Shown here in pieces: positions 21,397 to 33,300 of a stretch of DNA of 64,000 nucleotides. The translations under genes were made by a program, and so were the position numbers. Each line of letters opens with the position of its first letter. Position 1 is the stretch's first letter. Location of the stretch: the NCBI GenBank assembly GCA_037447655.1, contig JBBHKE010002052.1, positions 437,185 through 501,184 of the forward strand. Reading direction: 5' to 3'. The stretch is from Zygnema cylindricum (Eukaryota > Streptophyta > Zygnematophyceae > Zygnematales > Zygnemataceae). Under the pieces are notes generated by a model. That model ran no database searches. It saw nothing but the letters and a program-made list of their open reading frames with translations, and was not told the DNA's origin.

Positions 21397-22088
21397 CCTT
21401 CCTCGTTCGCTCTCTCTTTCCTCTCTCTCTCTCTCTTCCTCTCTCTCTCTTTCCTCTCTCTCTCTCTCTTCCTCTCTCTCTCTTTCCTCTCTCTTCCCTC
21501 TCTCTCTATCTTTTCATTAGGGTTAGGACTCTCTTTCTCTCCCTCCCTCCTTTTTTCTCTCTCTCTCTCTCTCTCTTTGTTTTTACACCTCTCTCTCTCT
21601 TTCTCTCTATCTCTCTTTCTCTCTTCATTCTCTGTACTTTTTTATCACTCAACAAATAAGCGTTTAAACACTTTCCCATGGCGTGACATCTTTGCCTTTC
21701 CAAAGTTGTCACTTTTTCCTTCTCTCTTTTTCTTTCCCCTCCCTCTCTCTCTCTCTCCCCCCCTCTTTTTCTTCTTTTTCTCATCCATTTTGTCTGTTCT
21801 CTACCTCTCACTTCTTGTTTTTAGATTTTCTGCTCCTTACTTTACTCTCTCCATCCACCTGCCCTCCTTTTCCTCTCTCTCCTCTACCTCCTCCCCCTCT
21901 TCCCCCTCTCTTCCTCCCTCCTCCTCCCCTTCCTCTCTCCTCCCACTCCCTCTCCCCTTCCCCTCTCCCCTTCCCCTCTCCCCTCCCTCTCCCCCTCCTC
22001 TCTCCTCCCTCTCCCCTTCCCCTCTCACCTCCCCCTCCTCTCCCCTCCCTCCTTCCCCCCTCTCCTCCCCTCTCCCCTCCCCCCTCCC
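21357..22088 (+). promoter_or_regulatory. Pyrimidine-rich 5' region of the KH gene
   Basis: Nearly continuous CT/CCCTCC tract on the coding strand from 21357 to the ATG at 22089, broken by a unique block around 21640-21720. It is likely promoter and/or 5' UTR. The long open frames through it are low-complexity and run out of frame into the gene, so they were not accepted. Confidence 0.45.
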
Positions 22089-25000
22089 ATGGACACCTCC
22101 CCCTCTCCTTCCCCCCTCAAACGCCACTTCCCCTCCTCCTCCCCCTCCTCCTCCGGCCGCGAAAAGCGCCACCTGTCCTCCCACGACTCCATGCATCCCA
22201 ATCCGAATCCGAATTTTTCCAAAAATTCGAATTTTAAAAATAATTCGGATCCGAATTCTCGCGAGACCGTTTTTCGTCTCCTCTGTCCGGGCAACAAGAC
22301 GGGCTCCGTGATCGGAAAAGGGGGTTTTATAATAAAATCGATCCGGGAAGAAACGGGAGCGCGCATAAAAATCGCCGATTCCGTTCCGGGAACGGACGAA
22401 AGAGTCATCATTATCTCGGCCAATGAGAAAATAGGGGAGCAGGGAGAGGGAGAGGGAGAGGGAGAGGGAGAGGGAGGGATAAGTCCAGCGCAGCAGGGAT
22501 TGTTGAGAGTGCACTCGAGGCTCGTGGAGGCGGACAACGAGAGAGGAGAGAGAGGAGAGGGAGGAGGGAGGGATAGGGGAGAGAGAGGGGGAAGGGAGAG
22601 GGGAGAGAGGGGGGAGAGAGGGGAGAGTGGAGAGAGAGGAAGTGGAGGTAATATTGTGAGTAGAATGTTGGTGGCAAGTAGTCAAATAGGGTGTCTTTTA
22701 GGGAAGGGAGGGGCGATAATAGCGCAGATGAGGAGGGAGACAGGAGCGCAAATTAGGGTTTTGCAGAAGGAGCAGTTGCCGGCCTGTGCTCTGTCTACAG
22801 ATGAGCTGGTCCAGGTGTGCTCTCTCCCTCTCTCCCTCTCTCCCTCTCTCTATCCTCTCCTCTCTTTCTTTCTTCTTGTTCTGTCTCTCTGCCTTCCTCC
22901 TCTCCCTCCTCCCTCCCTTCCTCCGACTGTCCTTTTTTCTTCCACAGGAGATGTATCCGTTTTTGATCTCCGCTCTGATCCCTTTGATCCGCCCGCGTGC
23001 GTCTGATCCGATTTCGCCCGATCCTGATTTACGCGTTCCACCATATCTGATCCCATCTTCTTCAGGTGACAGGAGATCCGGAAGCTGTCCTCAAAGCCCT
23101 GGAGGCTATCTCGAGCCGGCTACGAGTCAACCCTCCGAAGGAGAGACCCGGAGGTCCTTCCTCTCAAGTCTACACTTCTCTCGAGTTAGGTCGAGGAAAT
23201 CTCGCCATAGGAAGTACACAAATTGTGGGACCCATTTTTCAAAGTTTACCCGGAGGACCCATTTCGGCTCCTCCTCCTCCTCCTAGTCCTTACGGAAATT
23301 ACGGAAGCTCGACTTATGGAAACTCAAACTACGGAAATTCGAATTATGGGAGTTCAAATTACGGGAACTCGAACTATGCGAGTTCTCCTCCGCACATGTC
23401 TCATTATACTGTACAGGCTGTCCCACATTTGTCTGGAAGAGGAGGAGGAGGAGGAGGAGGAGGAGGAGGGGGAGGAGGAGGCGGAGGCGGAGGAGAACCG
23501 TTCGAAGTTGTTTTTAGGATTTTGTGTCCGGGAATGAAAATTGGCAGTGTGATTGGAAAAGGAGGTTCGATTATTAAACAGTTGAGGGAGGATACGGGAT
23601 CGAGGATTAAGATTGCGGATGCGGTGGAGGGAGTCGAGGAACGAGTGGTTATTCTTTCTGGAAACGAGGTGCTTTTTTTTGCTTTGTTTCTGTGTTGTTT
23701 CTTTGAAGAGTTGTTGTATTTTGGAATTCTTTTTCTGGTTGTTCTTGTATGCTGTTTTTGGGACTTGGTGTTGTACAACAATTTTGATTTTATATATGTA
23801 TTTTAAATTTTATGTATGCACGTATAGATATATTTTTCTCTTAACCTAGTTTTGTGAGCAGGTTTGGGTTGTTTTTTATGAAAGTTTTTTCTTTTTTCTT
23901 TTACATCCTTGTATATCGGTGATAGTCATTGATCCCCATAAGAGTTTTACAAGTTTAACAGTTCCAAGGATTTTTTTTTTTTCTTTTCTTCATATATTAT
24001 TATGTTTTTTTTTAATTAATCTGTATTCTGAAGGTGTTCACTTCTTTTTTTTTTTATTCGCCAGGTTGACTGTCTTTGGAATGTTTTCAAAGGCTAAAAG
24101 ATTAGCAAGTAATATTAGTATTTTTGAAAGGTAAAGTGCATTGTTTTAATGACTTCAGGTTCTTACAATTAAATTGTGTTTGGTTCACATGTTTCTTTAA
24201 TTTTGTTGCTGTTTTTTCATGTTTCTCATTAATCACAGATTCCCGGATCACAGTATTCATCCGCCCAAGAAGCTTTATATCGCATTCAATCCATTCTTAT
24301 CGAACAAGAAGGACTCGACTCCAACGGTTTTGCTACCTCTCGTCTTTTAGTTCCGTCCAATCAGATTGGTTGTCTTCTTGGAAAAGGAGGCTCCATCATC
24401 TCTGAAATGCGACGAACATCGCGAGCAAATATTCGTATTCTTCCTAAAGATCAACTTCCCGGATGTGCTCTCGAAAATGACGAGTTAGTTCAATTAGTCG
24501 GAGACCCAAACGCCATTCGAAGTGCTTTACAACAAGTCTCCAATCGACTTCGAGCTAATCCACCAAAAGAAGCTACTGGAGGAGGAGGAGGAGGAGGAGG
24601 AGGTGGAGGAGGCGATGGAGGACGTGGCGGAGGAGGAGGTAGTCATGGTTATCACGCCAATAATAATCCCCCGGAAAGTGTGTATTCCATCGTTTCCGGT
24701 TCAAATTTTGGACAAGTTCAAGTTTCTAGTCCGGGATATGGACAACCTTCCGGAGGACCAGTAGGAAGCTGGCATTTGGACGGGCCAGGTGGAGGAGGAA
24801 ATTCTCCGGGACAAGGGTTACTTTTACCGACCGCCGGGTTAAGAGGAGTTTCAACTGTAAATGTTCCCGTTCCGATTTCGGCCGTTGGTTCCATAATTGG
24901 TAAAGCTGGCGCAAATATTGTTCAAATTCGAAACATTTCGGGAGCTCGAGTGAAATTGCATGAGATTCAAGACGGGTCTTTGGAAAGGACAGTGGAGATT

Positions 25001-25090
25001 AGTGGGACGGCAGATCAAATTCAAGCAGCTCAAAGTCTTTTGCAAGCATTCATTATAAGTGGGAGCACAGGAGGAGGAGCCGCGTATTAA
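22089..25090 (+). CDS. Five-KH-domain RNA-binding protein, HEN4/RCF3-like
   Basis: Three exons: 22089-22814, 23066-23668 and 24239-25090. All junctions are in phase 0, giving 726 aa. KH1 at about 60-113 (TGSVIGKGG), KH2 at about 190-265 (IGCLLGKGG, split by intron 1), KH3 at about 389-445 (IGSVIGKGG, ending at intron 2), KH4 at about 475-550 (IGCLLGKGG), KH5 at about 645-715 (VGSIIGKAG). Each keeps the GxxG nucleic-acid loop. KH1/KH2 and KH3/KH4 form tandem pairs, the layout of the plant HEN4, RCF3/HOS5 and PEPPER family, which binds pre-mRNA and affects processing or transcript fate in the nucleus. Linkers are simple: EG and RGER repeats (about 118-187), GNSNY repeats and a poly-Gly run (about 325-385), and a second poly-Gly run after KH4. 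Upstream lies a CT-rich leader. The start is the first Met in frame after it. The family is confident; the orthologue is not named. Confidence 0.93.
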
Positions 25091-25315
25091 GGTTTTACAA
25101 GATGGAAAGGTACAGTTTTTTTTAATGTTTTGTAGCATTTGTACATAGTGTTTTTTAACTGGGACCCTCGCCCAGGGTCCCAGTTAAGACTCTCGCCTTC
25201 TCTCTCACACACAGCCACTCGCTCTCTCTTGCCCTCTCTCTGTTTTTGTCATCTCTCCAACTTCAAACTTATATGTTGTTACAGGCAATAGGCAGGTAGC
25301 CATAGCGGATTTGCA

Positions 25316-25352
<37 letters not shown>

Positions 25353-26094
25353 CACCTGGCATTGTTTATTGATGCAATGGCATTGTTGAAGTGTGTGAGG
25401 CTGATCATTGAACCTTTGAACTCTGAAAGGTTTATTTATTGGGTTTTTTAGTGTTTTTTGGATTCTTAAATATTTGTTACGGTTTCTAGCTGAGTGGCGT
25501 TTATCGAACCACGTTGGAAATTGTAATTTCGTGTAGTTTTATCTTATAAAGTGTTATCGCAATTTATTCACTTAAACTCTTACGTAGGCTGTTGTTAGAC
25601 TGTCACTAACCTTCGCCTTCAGTTTCGTGCGAAAATCCTTCCTTTTTATAAATAGTTTGAAAAAGTCTCACCGACCAGGTTGAATTACCATGTGTAGTCC
25701 ATTTCTTTTCGAGTGTTATCTTCCTACTTCCAGTTGACTGTGTTTCACTTTACACGTTTCGACATTTTACTATTTTTGTCCCTGTTTCTTTCGAGATTTC
25801 CGTCGCTGTATGCTGAATTCCTCAAGAATTTTGAACCGAATTAGGTACATTCTCCCTGTTTATAGCGGTTTTAAGTCCTTTATGGATCGATTTCCTCATG
25901 TCAAAGAGTCTATCTATAGTTTTTTTCTTCTTTGACCCAAGGTGACGATTAATGCAAGAACCTTTCAGTTTTGAAGCTTTGAATAGTTTTAGGGTTAAAA
26001 ACTTTGGCATTGAGTTGATGAGGCTTTTTGAGAGGAACATACTTTATCACCACGTCCAATTTTTCTTCGTCTCAATTCTCTCTTTAAACTAGAA
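25091..26094. other. Intergenic 3' of the KH gene
   Basis: No gene recognised. A short inverted pair, GGGACCCTCG / CAGGGTCCCAG, lies at 25161-25187. A (CT)n run lies at 25319-25350. Confidence 0.45.
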
Positions 26095-26345
26095 ACTGGG
26101 AACTGCAAGTTTTGAACTTTGAACTTTGGACTTAATTTTTGGACTGCTTTGGACTTAGACTTTAAACTTGAAACTTTTAAGCTTTGAACTTAGAACTTGA
26201 AAATTTGAACCTTGAACTTTGGAATTGTAACTTGAAACTCAGAAACTTGAAACTTAAACTTGAACTTCGAACTTTGGATTTTCAACTATGACCGTTAAAC
26301 TTTGAGCTTCAAACACTTTACTTGGAACTTTGAACTTTGCTGCAA
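26095..26345. repeat. Degenerate AACTTTGAACTTGAA array
   Basis: Imperfect 7-8-mer repetition of the form AACTTKGAACTT over about 250 bp, non-coding in all frames. Confidence 0.7.
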
Positions 26346-26513
26346 ACAGCCTCAAAACTTCAAACTTGAAGACTGTTCGTGACACTTTTAAGTTTGTAAA
26401 TCTCATAGTATCCCTGAGATCTGGAACACATGATGACCTAACCAAGATATCTCAACTTTTTCTTTTTGGATGGACAGTTTCACATCTACTTTTTTCATGG
26501 CAAACGCTGCAAA

Positions 26514-26956
26514 CTTTTTCCTGCAAACATTTTTCCTGCAAACATTTTTCCCGCAAGCTATTTTTCTGCAAGCATTTTTTCCGCTAACATTTTTTCTGCA
26601 ATTTTTTTTTCTGCAAACATTTTTTCTGCAAACTACGTTTTTGCAAACAAATTTTCCGCAAACATTTTTTTTGCAAGCATTTTTTTTTCTAACATTTTTC
26701 TGCAAATTATTTTTCCGCAAACATTTTTTCTGCAAACTATTCTTCTGCAAACATTTTTTCTGCAATCTGCAAGCTATTTTTATGCAAGCATTTTTTCTGC
26801 TAACATTTTTTCTTCAAACTATTTTTCTTTAGACTTTTTTTCTGCAAAGATTTTTCATGCAAACACTTCTCTGCAAACAATTTCCCTGCGACCTTTTTTC
26901 CTGAAGCTTTTTTTTTTGCAAATATTTTTCCTGCAAACATTTTCACTGCAAGGCTG
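26514..26956. repeat. Minisatellite, 16-18-bp unit TTCTGCAAACATTTTT
   Basis: About 26 imperfect tandem copies with variants CCGCAAGC, CTGCTAAC and TTGCAAAC. Because unit lengths vary, all frames give F/L/Q/T-rich open stretches, which are not genes. Confidence 0.85.
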
Positions 26957-26997
26957 ATTTTTTTTCTTTGTTATGTTATTTTTATTTGACCCCAAAA

Positions 26998-27185
26998 ACT
27001 GTGATTGCCCCTCTCCACCCCGTTGCCCTTGTCCCTCTCCCTCACTGCCCCTCTCCCTCTCCCTCTCCTTCTCCCTCACTCTACCTCGCCCTCTCCCTCG
27101 TCCTGGCCCTCTCCCTCACTCCTCTCCCTCAATCCTCTCCCTCACTGTCCCTCTCCCTCTCCCTCTCCCTCTCCCTCCTGGCCTT
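26998..27185. repeat. CCCTCT pyrimidine tract
   Basis: Runs of CTCCCT/CCCTCA on the plus strand, with a second CT/CCCT tract at 27498-27560. No gene is nearby that it would serve. Confidence 0.7.
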
Positions 27186-27491
27186 AGCAGAAACCTAAAG
27201 GAGATACACTTTGCGACCACCCTCTTCAGGAGACTCATTCACTTTGCAAGACCTAATTTGGAGACTTTTTCCCCCACGTTTAAACGTTTAAACCCTACCT
27301 TGGTTCACCAAACCTGGTTTTTGTCAATCCATGAAGCCCTTTTTTCTCAGTGCAAGAACGGGAGCCCTTTGACATTTCTTTTTTACTTTTTGCGTTGACT
27401 TTTCTAAAAGCTTTTGAACTAGAGGACAATGCAGAAAAGACAAAAAACAGCACTGTCAGGTAGTTTGGATCTTTTGTTTTCCCACGACAGA

Positions 27492-27526
<35 letters not shown>

Positions 27527-29585
27527 TTCTCTCTCCCCCTCCCTCCCTCCCTCCCTCCCTCCATCTCTTTCTAGACAAAGTCGTGTTAAGTACCCGAGGA
27601 ATAAAACTAGTGAGTCGTCGTTATTAAATTAGGGTTTTAACTTTAGGGTTGACATAGGTTTGGTATCCCTTGTTAGTTTGACAATAGGACGGTGGAAATA
27701 GTCTTTATTCGAAAAAATCAATTTTTTGCTTTCAAACAGTTTTTTTTTATCTTTTTCTTTTTCTGTCTTTTTCGAGGTTTAGTTTGGTCTCACAGGGAAG
27801 AAATGGATGGAAGAGAGGGAGAGAGGGGGGGGGAGGGGGTGGAGGGAAGAGGTGGTAAGAAACTTATGAAAAAACAAAATTCTCGTCATTTTGTTTGGTT
27901 CACAAACCTGAAAAATTTCCTGCAAACCCTAGAAATTTTTTCCTTTTCTGAAAAACCTTTCGCTTGTTTTTGTTTTTGTCTTTTTTTTAACTTCATGAAA
28001 CGTTTTTTTTTATCGACTTTATCTGGAAAATCGAGTTTCTGGTTGAAAGAATATGGAAAAAATATTTAAAAGGAAAGCTGAAAATAAAAAACGTGAGAAT
28101 TCTTTAAGCGTTTTTATTTTATTTTATTTATTTGTTACTGTTCATTTATGAAGGTAAATTGTTTGTTTGTTTTGTAGAGGCTTTTTTCTAATCAAGGTTG
28201 TTTTTGCTCAAGTACCAAGTGTTAGGATTTTTTTTGTTTTTTTTTTTGTTTGTATTTTCAAATTAGGATAACTTGAAATTCTAAAAGGAAGTGTAAACTC
28301 GATTTTTTTTATTCGTAATTTTTACGAATGGCTTCTCCTGTTGTCCAGTGTTTGCTTTTTTTTTCCCTTTTTTATCTCCAATCGTTGCTCCAAACAGGTG
28401 TTTTGTTTTTTTTTGATTTTTTTTTGTACATGTTTTTATTTTTCTTGAAGTCATAAAGCCTCTTCACAGTCTTATCACAATCAAGAGTTTCTTTTTGTGT
28501 TATTTTAAGTTCAAATTAAAAAAAAAAATTATAAAGATAAAAAAGTTCTAAACATAATAAACTTTACAAACATAAAGTAACTTTATGAACTTCCAAATGT
28601 TGAGCTTCAAACATTGATTGACATTCGTGTTTTTTAATCTTTGTGTTTTGAGTTCACTTCAATCCTTGGATAGTGCACCGTCATTTTTGTTTTTTTTCTG
28701 AGTTAATCACTCTAATTCGAATGAGTAATTTCTGTACTTTGAATGAGTACTTTTTGTAATTCAAATAAGTACTTTTTGCAACTCAAATGAGTACTCTTTG
28801 TTTTTCTCACTTGAAATCACAAATTGAGCTGGTTGAGTGGTTCTGATTGAGTTGCCCAAAATGAGTGAAGTTGTATTACATGTTTTAATGTAAAAAAAAA
28901 GAAGGAAAAGCTTAACAAAGGTAATAATACATGCGGATTATGGTCTGTAATAGTGCTGGTTGGTAGTGGTTAGTGACAATCTATAATATGTAAATGCAGT
29001 AGTTAAGGAAGCTCGATGTATAATATAACATTTACAATTCATTAAATTTGACTTGTTTATTAAACGTTGGAGTCAAAACATTGATTTTCCTTTTGGTTAA
29101 TTTTGAATTTGAGGAATTTGAAATGTCGATGAATTTTGAATTCTTGAGGAAATCGTTAACACTAAAACTACCAGATTAGGTTTTCCAGTTTGTTTTCTTG
29201 TTTCAATGCTTTTGCATTTTTTTCCTTTTACTTAAAAACAAGTAATGTGATTGTGGAATCACAACAATGTGACACTCTTTTGTCTTCTTTAGACTACTTT
29301 CACCAAAAAATTACAGAACTCTAAACCATTTTTTTGGCGGGAGGTTGAAGAGTTACCAAGACGCAACACGTCCACTATCTTTTCTGGCGAAATGATTCTA
29401 TTGTTGAAAGTGCGTATTAGTATACCGTCAGTGTTTACTAATGTTTTTTTTGTCTCTGTCTTTTGCTACTTGTCTTTTGTCTTTTACCGTACTTGTGGTG
29501 AATGATTTCATTCCCGGGAAGGGACAAATTGGAGTTGTTGGGATGACTCTCGACGCTCAAGGAAAAACCACAACGATTCGTGCCA
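27186..29585. other. Intergenic, no gene supported
   Basis: T-rich unique-looking DNA. A short minus-strand open stretch ending near 29438 has a basic K/R tail, but no splice context or homology that I recognise. GAGTACTTTTTG repeats lie at 28720-28795. Confidence 0.4.
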
Positions 29586-30055
29586 TTATTGGCGTTGATG
29601 GGGGAGAGGGAGGAACAGAGTGAAAGGGAGGAGTGGGAGGGGGAGAGGGAGGGGGAGAGGGAGGAAGGGAGGGAGAGGGAGGAGAGAGGGAGAGGGAGGA
29701 GAGGGGGAGAGGGAGGAAGAGGAGGAAGTGATGGAAGGGAAGGAGAGGGAGAAGAGGGAGGAAAAGACGGAGGAAGAGAGGGAGAGAGAGGGGAGGGCGT
29801 GGGAAGGGAGAGGGAGAAGGAGAACTGTATCATTATTAGTGTTGATGCTTTCTATACCACTGAAACAAATTTTATTTCTGACGAGCGCCACTACTCTCTG
29901 TTGAGGCTGAGCCTCCTTCTACCTTAATAGAGGGGGAAAGGGCGCGGGAGAGGGACAGAGAGAGAGAGAGAGAGGGAGAGGGAGGGAGAGGAAGGAGAGG
30001 GAGGGGGCGAGGGAGGGAGAGGGAGAGGAGAGGGAGAGAGAGAGATATAGCAGTT
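29586..30055. repeat. GA-rich tracts downstream of the glycosyltransferase
   Basis: GGGAGA/GGAGGAA tracts at 29598-29822 and 29932-30050, separated by about 110 unique bases. They begin about 270 bp beyond the stop of the minus-strand glycosyltransferase gene. Confidence 0.8.
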
Positions 30056-30319
30056 GAAAAATTAAAGAGGCAGTTATCACATGGATAGACATTGACAAAA
30101 AAGATCCCGAGAAATCCTGAACTAATATCTCAATTACAACCCTAAAAAACCCTAAAAGCAACGTTCGTAATCCCGCACTCCAATCCTCATTCTGAACCCT
30201 ATAAAAAAAATCTAAAAAACCTTAAAAACCTTAAAAACTTTAAAAAACACCCTCTAAAACCCTAAAAACAATTGCTTATTATCTTTAACTCCATCTCAAA
30301 CTCCATTTTAAAATCCATT

Positions 30320-33300
30320 TTAAACTCTTTTTCTTCTCATTTCTTCCTTGAGAGCTTGGACCGTGTGCCAGTTTAAGACCGGGGATAAAAAAGCGAGCGC
30401 TAGTCTCCAATGGCCTCTATGGACGAGAAAACGGAGAAAAGGTTTTAACGATTTTTCGTTTACCAAACCTCCAATAGTGAGTATGAACCACAATACCTCA
30501 TGAAATGGAGTCATTTGAATCATGAGTCGCACATTCAAGTTGGGATGTTTGCGATAAAATCGTACTCCGTTTCGACCTCGTTGCCTCTCCTATCCGGTAC
30601 AAAACAAAAATCATGGTTACTTTCAAAAGAAAAAAACCCTAAAAACAAAAATGATATTTTGTTTTGTTTCTTGTTTTTTTGTTTCTCTTTAGTTGTACAC
30701 TCCCAATTTGTACAAAAAAATATGGGAAATTAAAAAAATTATTTATTTTGTATGCACACAAATTAGTGCTTCATAGTATTTATCGAAGCCCATTGTAATT
30801 ATTGGAGAAAACATATACTACACCTTGAATCGTTATTAGCGTATAGAAATTATTAGTGTAAAGAAAAAATTAGCGTCAATCATTCTAATTTAGTGCCAGG
30901 AGACGTGGCAGATTATGGTCCACGTTCTTAAATAGTGTTATTTATTATATTTAAGGTATCAATGTCAAAATTTAGGGGTGCCGATATAGCGTACATAAGG
31001 CTAATAACGATTCACGGTGTAGGTGATTCCAACCTCTACTTACATTCTTACAAATTAACATTTAAGTGGGTCATATCAGTCACATCAAACTTACATCCAC
31101 ACTAATAGCGGTGTACTTTTACATGATGATGTGGAGATTTGGAGGTCATTACTACTTGCAACCCCCCAAAGTCGAACATTTTTGCAGGGAGTTCATGAAA
31201 TAGCTCTCAACAATAATTAGGGAAACCCATAAACCATATATTATATTCACATCATATGATTTTTCACATTGACTTTCTACAACAAGACCAATTGTTGTTT
31301 CATTAAACAAATGCAAATTTATCGTCCGAAAATTTATCTTCGCGTGTGGCGTTTTTTGCTTCATATTTTTTTGTTTTATTTAAAATCTTACCTGTTCTAT
31401 TAGATGTTCCAATTGGTCCAATGTAAAGGCCGGATGGTAGTGATACCCAACCGCATCGGGACTTTGAATTATTCGAACTCCTTGTTGCCGCAGTCTCTCT
31501 GAAACAAATAGAATAAAATAACACTTAAAACAGTAAATTATAAAAACAAACACACAAACGATCACACAATCAATAATTTATCGCGACAATGATGGTAAAA
31601 CAGAATCTAATTCCACCCTTTGCTGGAATCAAGCTAATTTTAATACATGCCGACTTTATGGACGGACACAAATTACTGCAGATTCCAGTCTTCACAAACC
31701 TTACAGGCCCTTTTTTAATGTACAGCATAGACCATACTATTTTCTGCTCGTACAAAAACACTTTCAAAGTTAGTCAAGGAAAACAAGCACGTGATAATGT
31801 GGATTAGAATCAGTAGTCTTAATTTAGAATTCGACTTGCTGTCCGCTACTGTCATTAGTGTGTCTGCCATTATTTAATAGGCTTGAACCCTCAAAACAAA
31901 CATCCGAAAACAGTGTTATAATTTCCATTAGCAATAACCAGTGTAGTTAGCACAGCTTTAATGTGGGATGGTGTAGGTTTGAGCTTCTGCTTTACACAAA
32001 TCAAAACAAAGAACAAAAGAAAGTAAAAAATATGCAGCTGATTTGGTCCTCAACTAATTCATACGTTGCTTTGAACATCGGTTCATCTTTTGTAAAAGAC
32101 CAAACACATACCATGAAAAAAAAACCATGAATCCCAGTTTAACAACGACTACACTGCCCGACGCTACTAGTGTAAAGAAATTATCAGAGTAAATGCAGAA
32201 TGAGAATATATAATATTAATTTAGCCTAGGAGACGCGGTGGATTGCAGTCCATTATCTTAAGTAGTGATATTACACTATTTTACGATCTTCGGCCCAAAA
32301 AAAACGTGATCGTATTAATGTTATTAACACTAAAAGAGCAATGGCCAGTCTAATGATCAAGTTTGACGAGAGTAGAACAAGTGGTAAGGCTAACCTCCGA
32401 GCTCAAAATCCTCCCTCCATATTAACACTAATAACGATGCTAGTGTACTTGTCAAGTACCTGTCAAGTTTGAAAAGAGTAGAAAACGTTGAAAGGCTTAC
32501 CTCCAAGCTCAAGATCCTCCCATCCATATTCGCTAAAGTCAGCGTCAAAAGGTCCATCAGATCCTTCTGGTAACAAATTAGTGGCGTTTAAAAGTCTTCG
32601 TCTCGAAATAGCAACATTTCCCGTGGCGAAAAAAGCAGCCGAGTAATCCTAAAATTCAGTAACAGGAAAAAGATGTTAGAATACAACAACGTAAAGTAGA
32701 ATCAATGAAATACAATAAAGTACAACAAGTACAACAATAATGCAACAAAATATAACAAAACAAAACAAAGAAAAAGCAAAGTGAAAGAAAACGCAGTAAA
32801 ATACGACAAACTAGAGTAAAAGAAAATGCGACAAACATGATCGGAAAACAGGAAAAAACAACAAAAAGTAAAGTAAAATAAAACAGAGCAAAGGACAAGA
32901 GAATAATAACAATAAAAAAAAAACAACAACAAAAAAATAAACTGCAAACCACAGCAAATACAAAAGAATACAGACAAAATACAATAAACAGGAGGAAGAT
33001 CAGAAATACAACAAAGTAAAGCAAAACCTAGCAAATGCAACAAAGTACAACAAAAATACAACAAAAAACAGAAGAGTAAAAGAGGATACAGCAGATTGAA
33101 AGAAAACACGACAAAAATGGACGGAAAACAAGGAAGAAACAACAAAAACGAAATACAAAAATATTGAGCAAAAGACAACAGAATTTACAGCAAAAAGAAA
33201 AAAAAAAAAAAACTGCAAAGCACAGCAAAAACAACAGAATACGCAAGAATACAACAAAACACAACTAAACAAGAAATAAAAAAAATCTACTACATCATAG

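Noticed and set aside
21211-22311. 366-codon plus-strand open frame upstream of and overlapping the KH gene
   Set aside because: Almost entirely Ser/Leu/Pro from a CT tract, and out of frame with the well-supported KH coding sequence.
26403-26957. Open frames of Cys/Asn/Lys or Phe/Gln repeats on both strands
   Set aside because: Artefacts of the TTCTGCAAACATTTTT minisatellite; open on both strands with no codon signal.
29438-29833. Minus-strand open frame ending in a basic K/R/Q tail near 29438
   Set aside because: Its upstream half is a CT tract and there is no acceptor site before the unique part. Also no recognised family.
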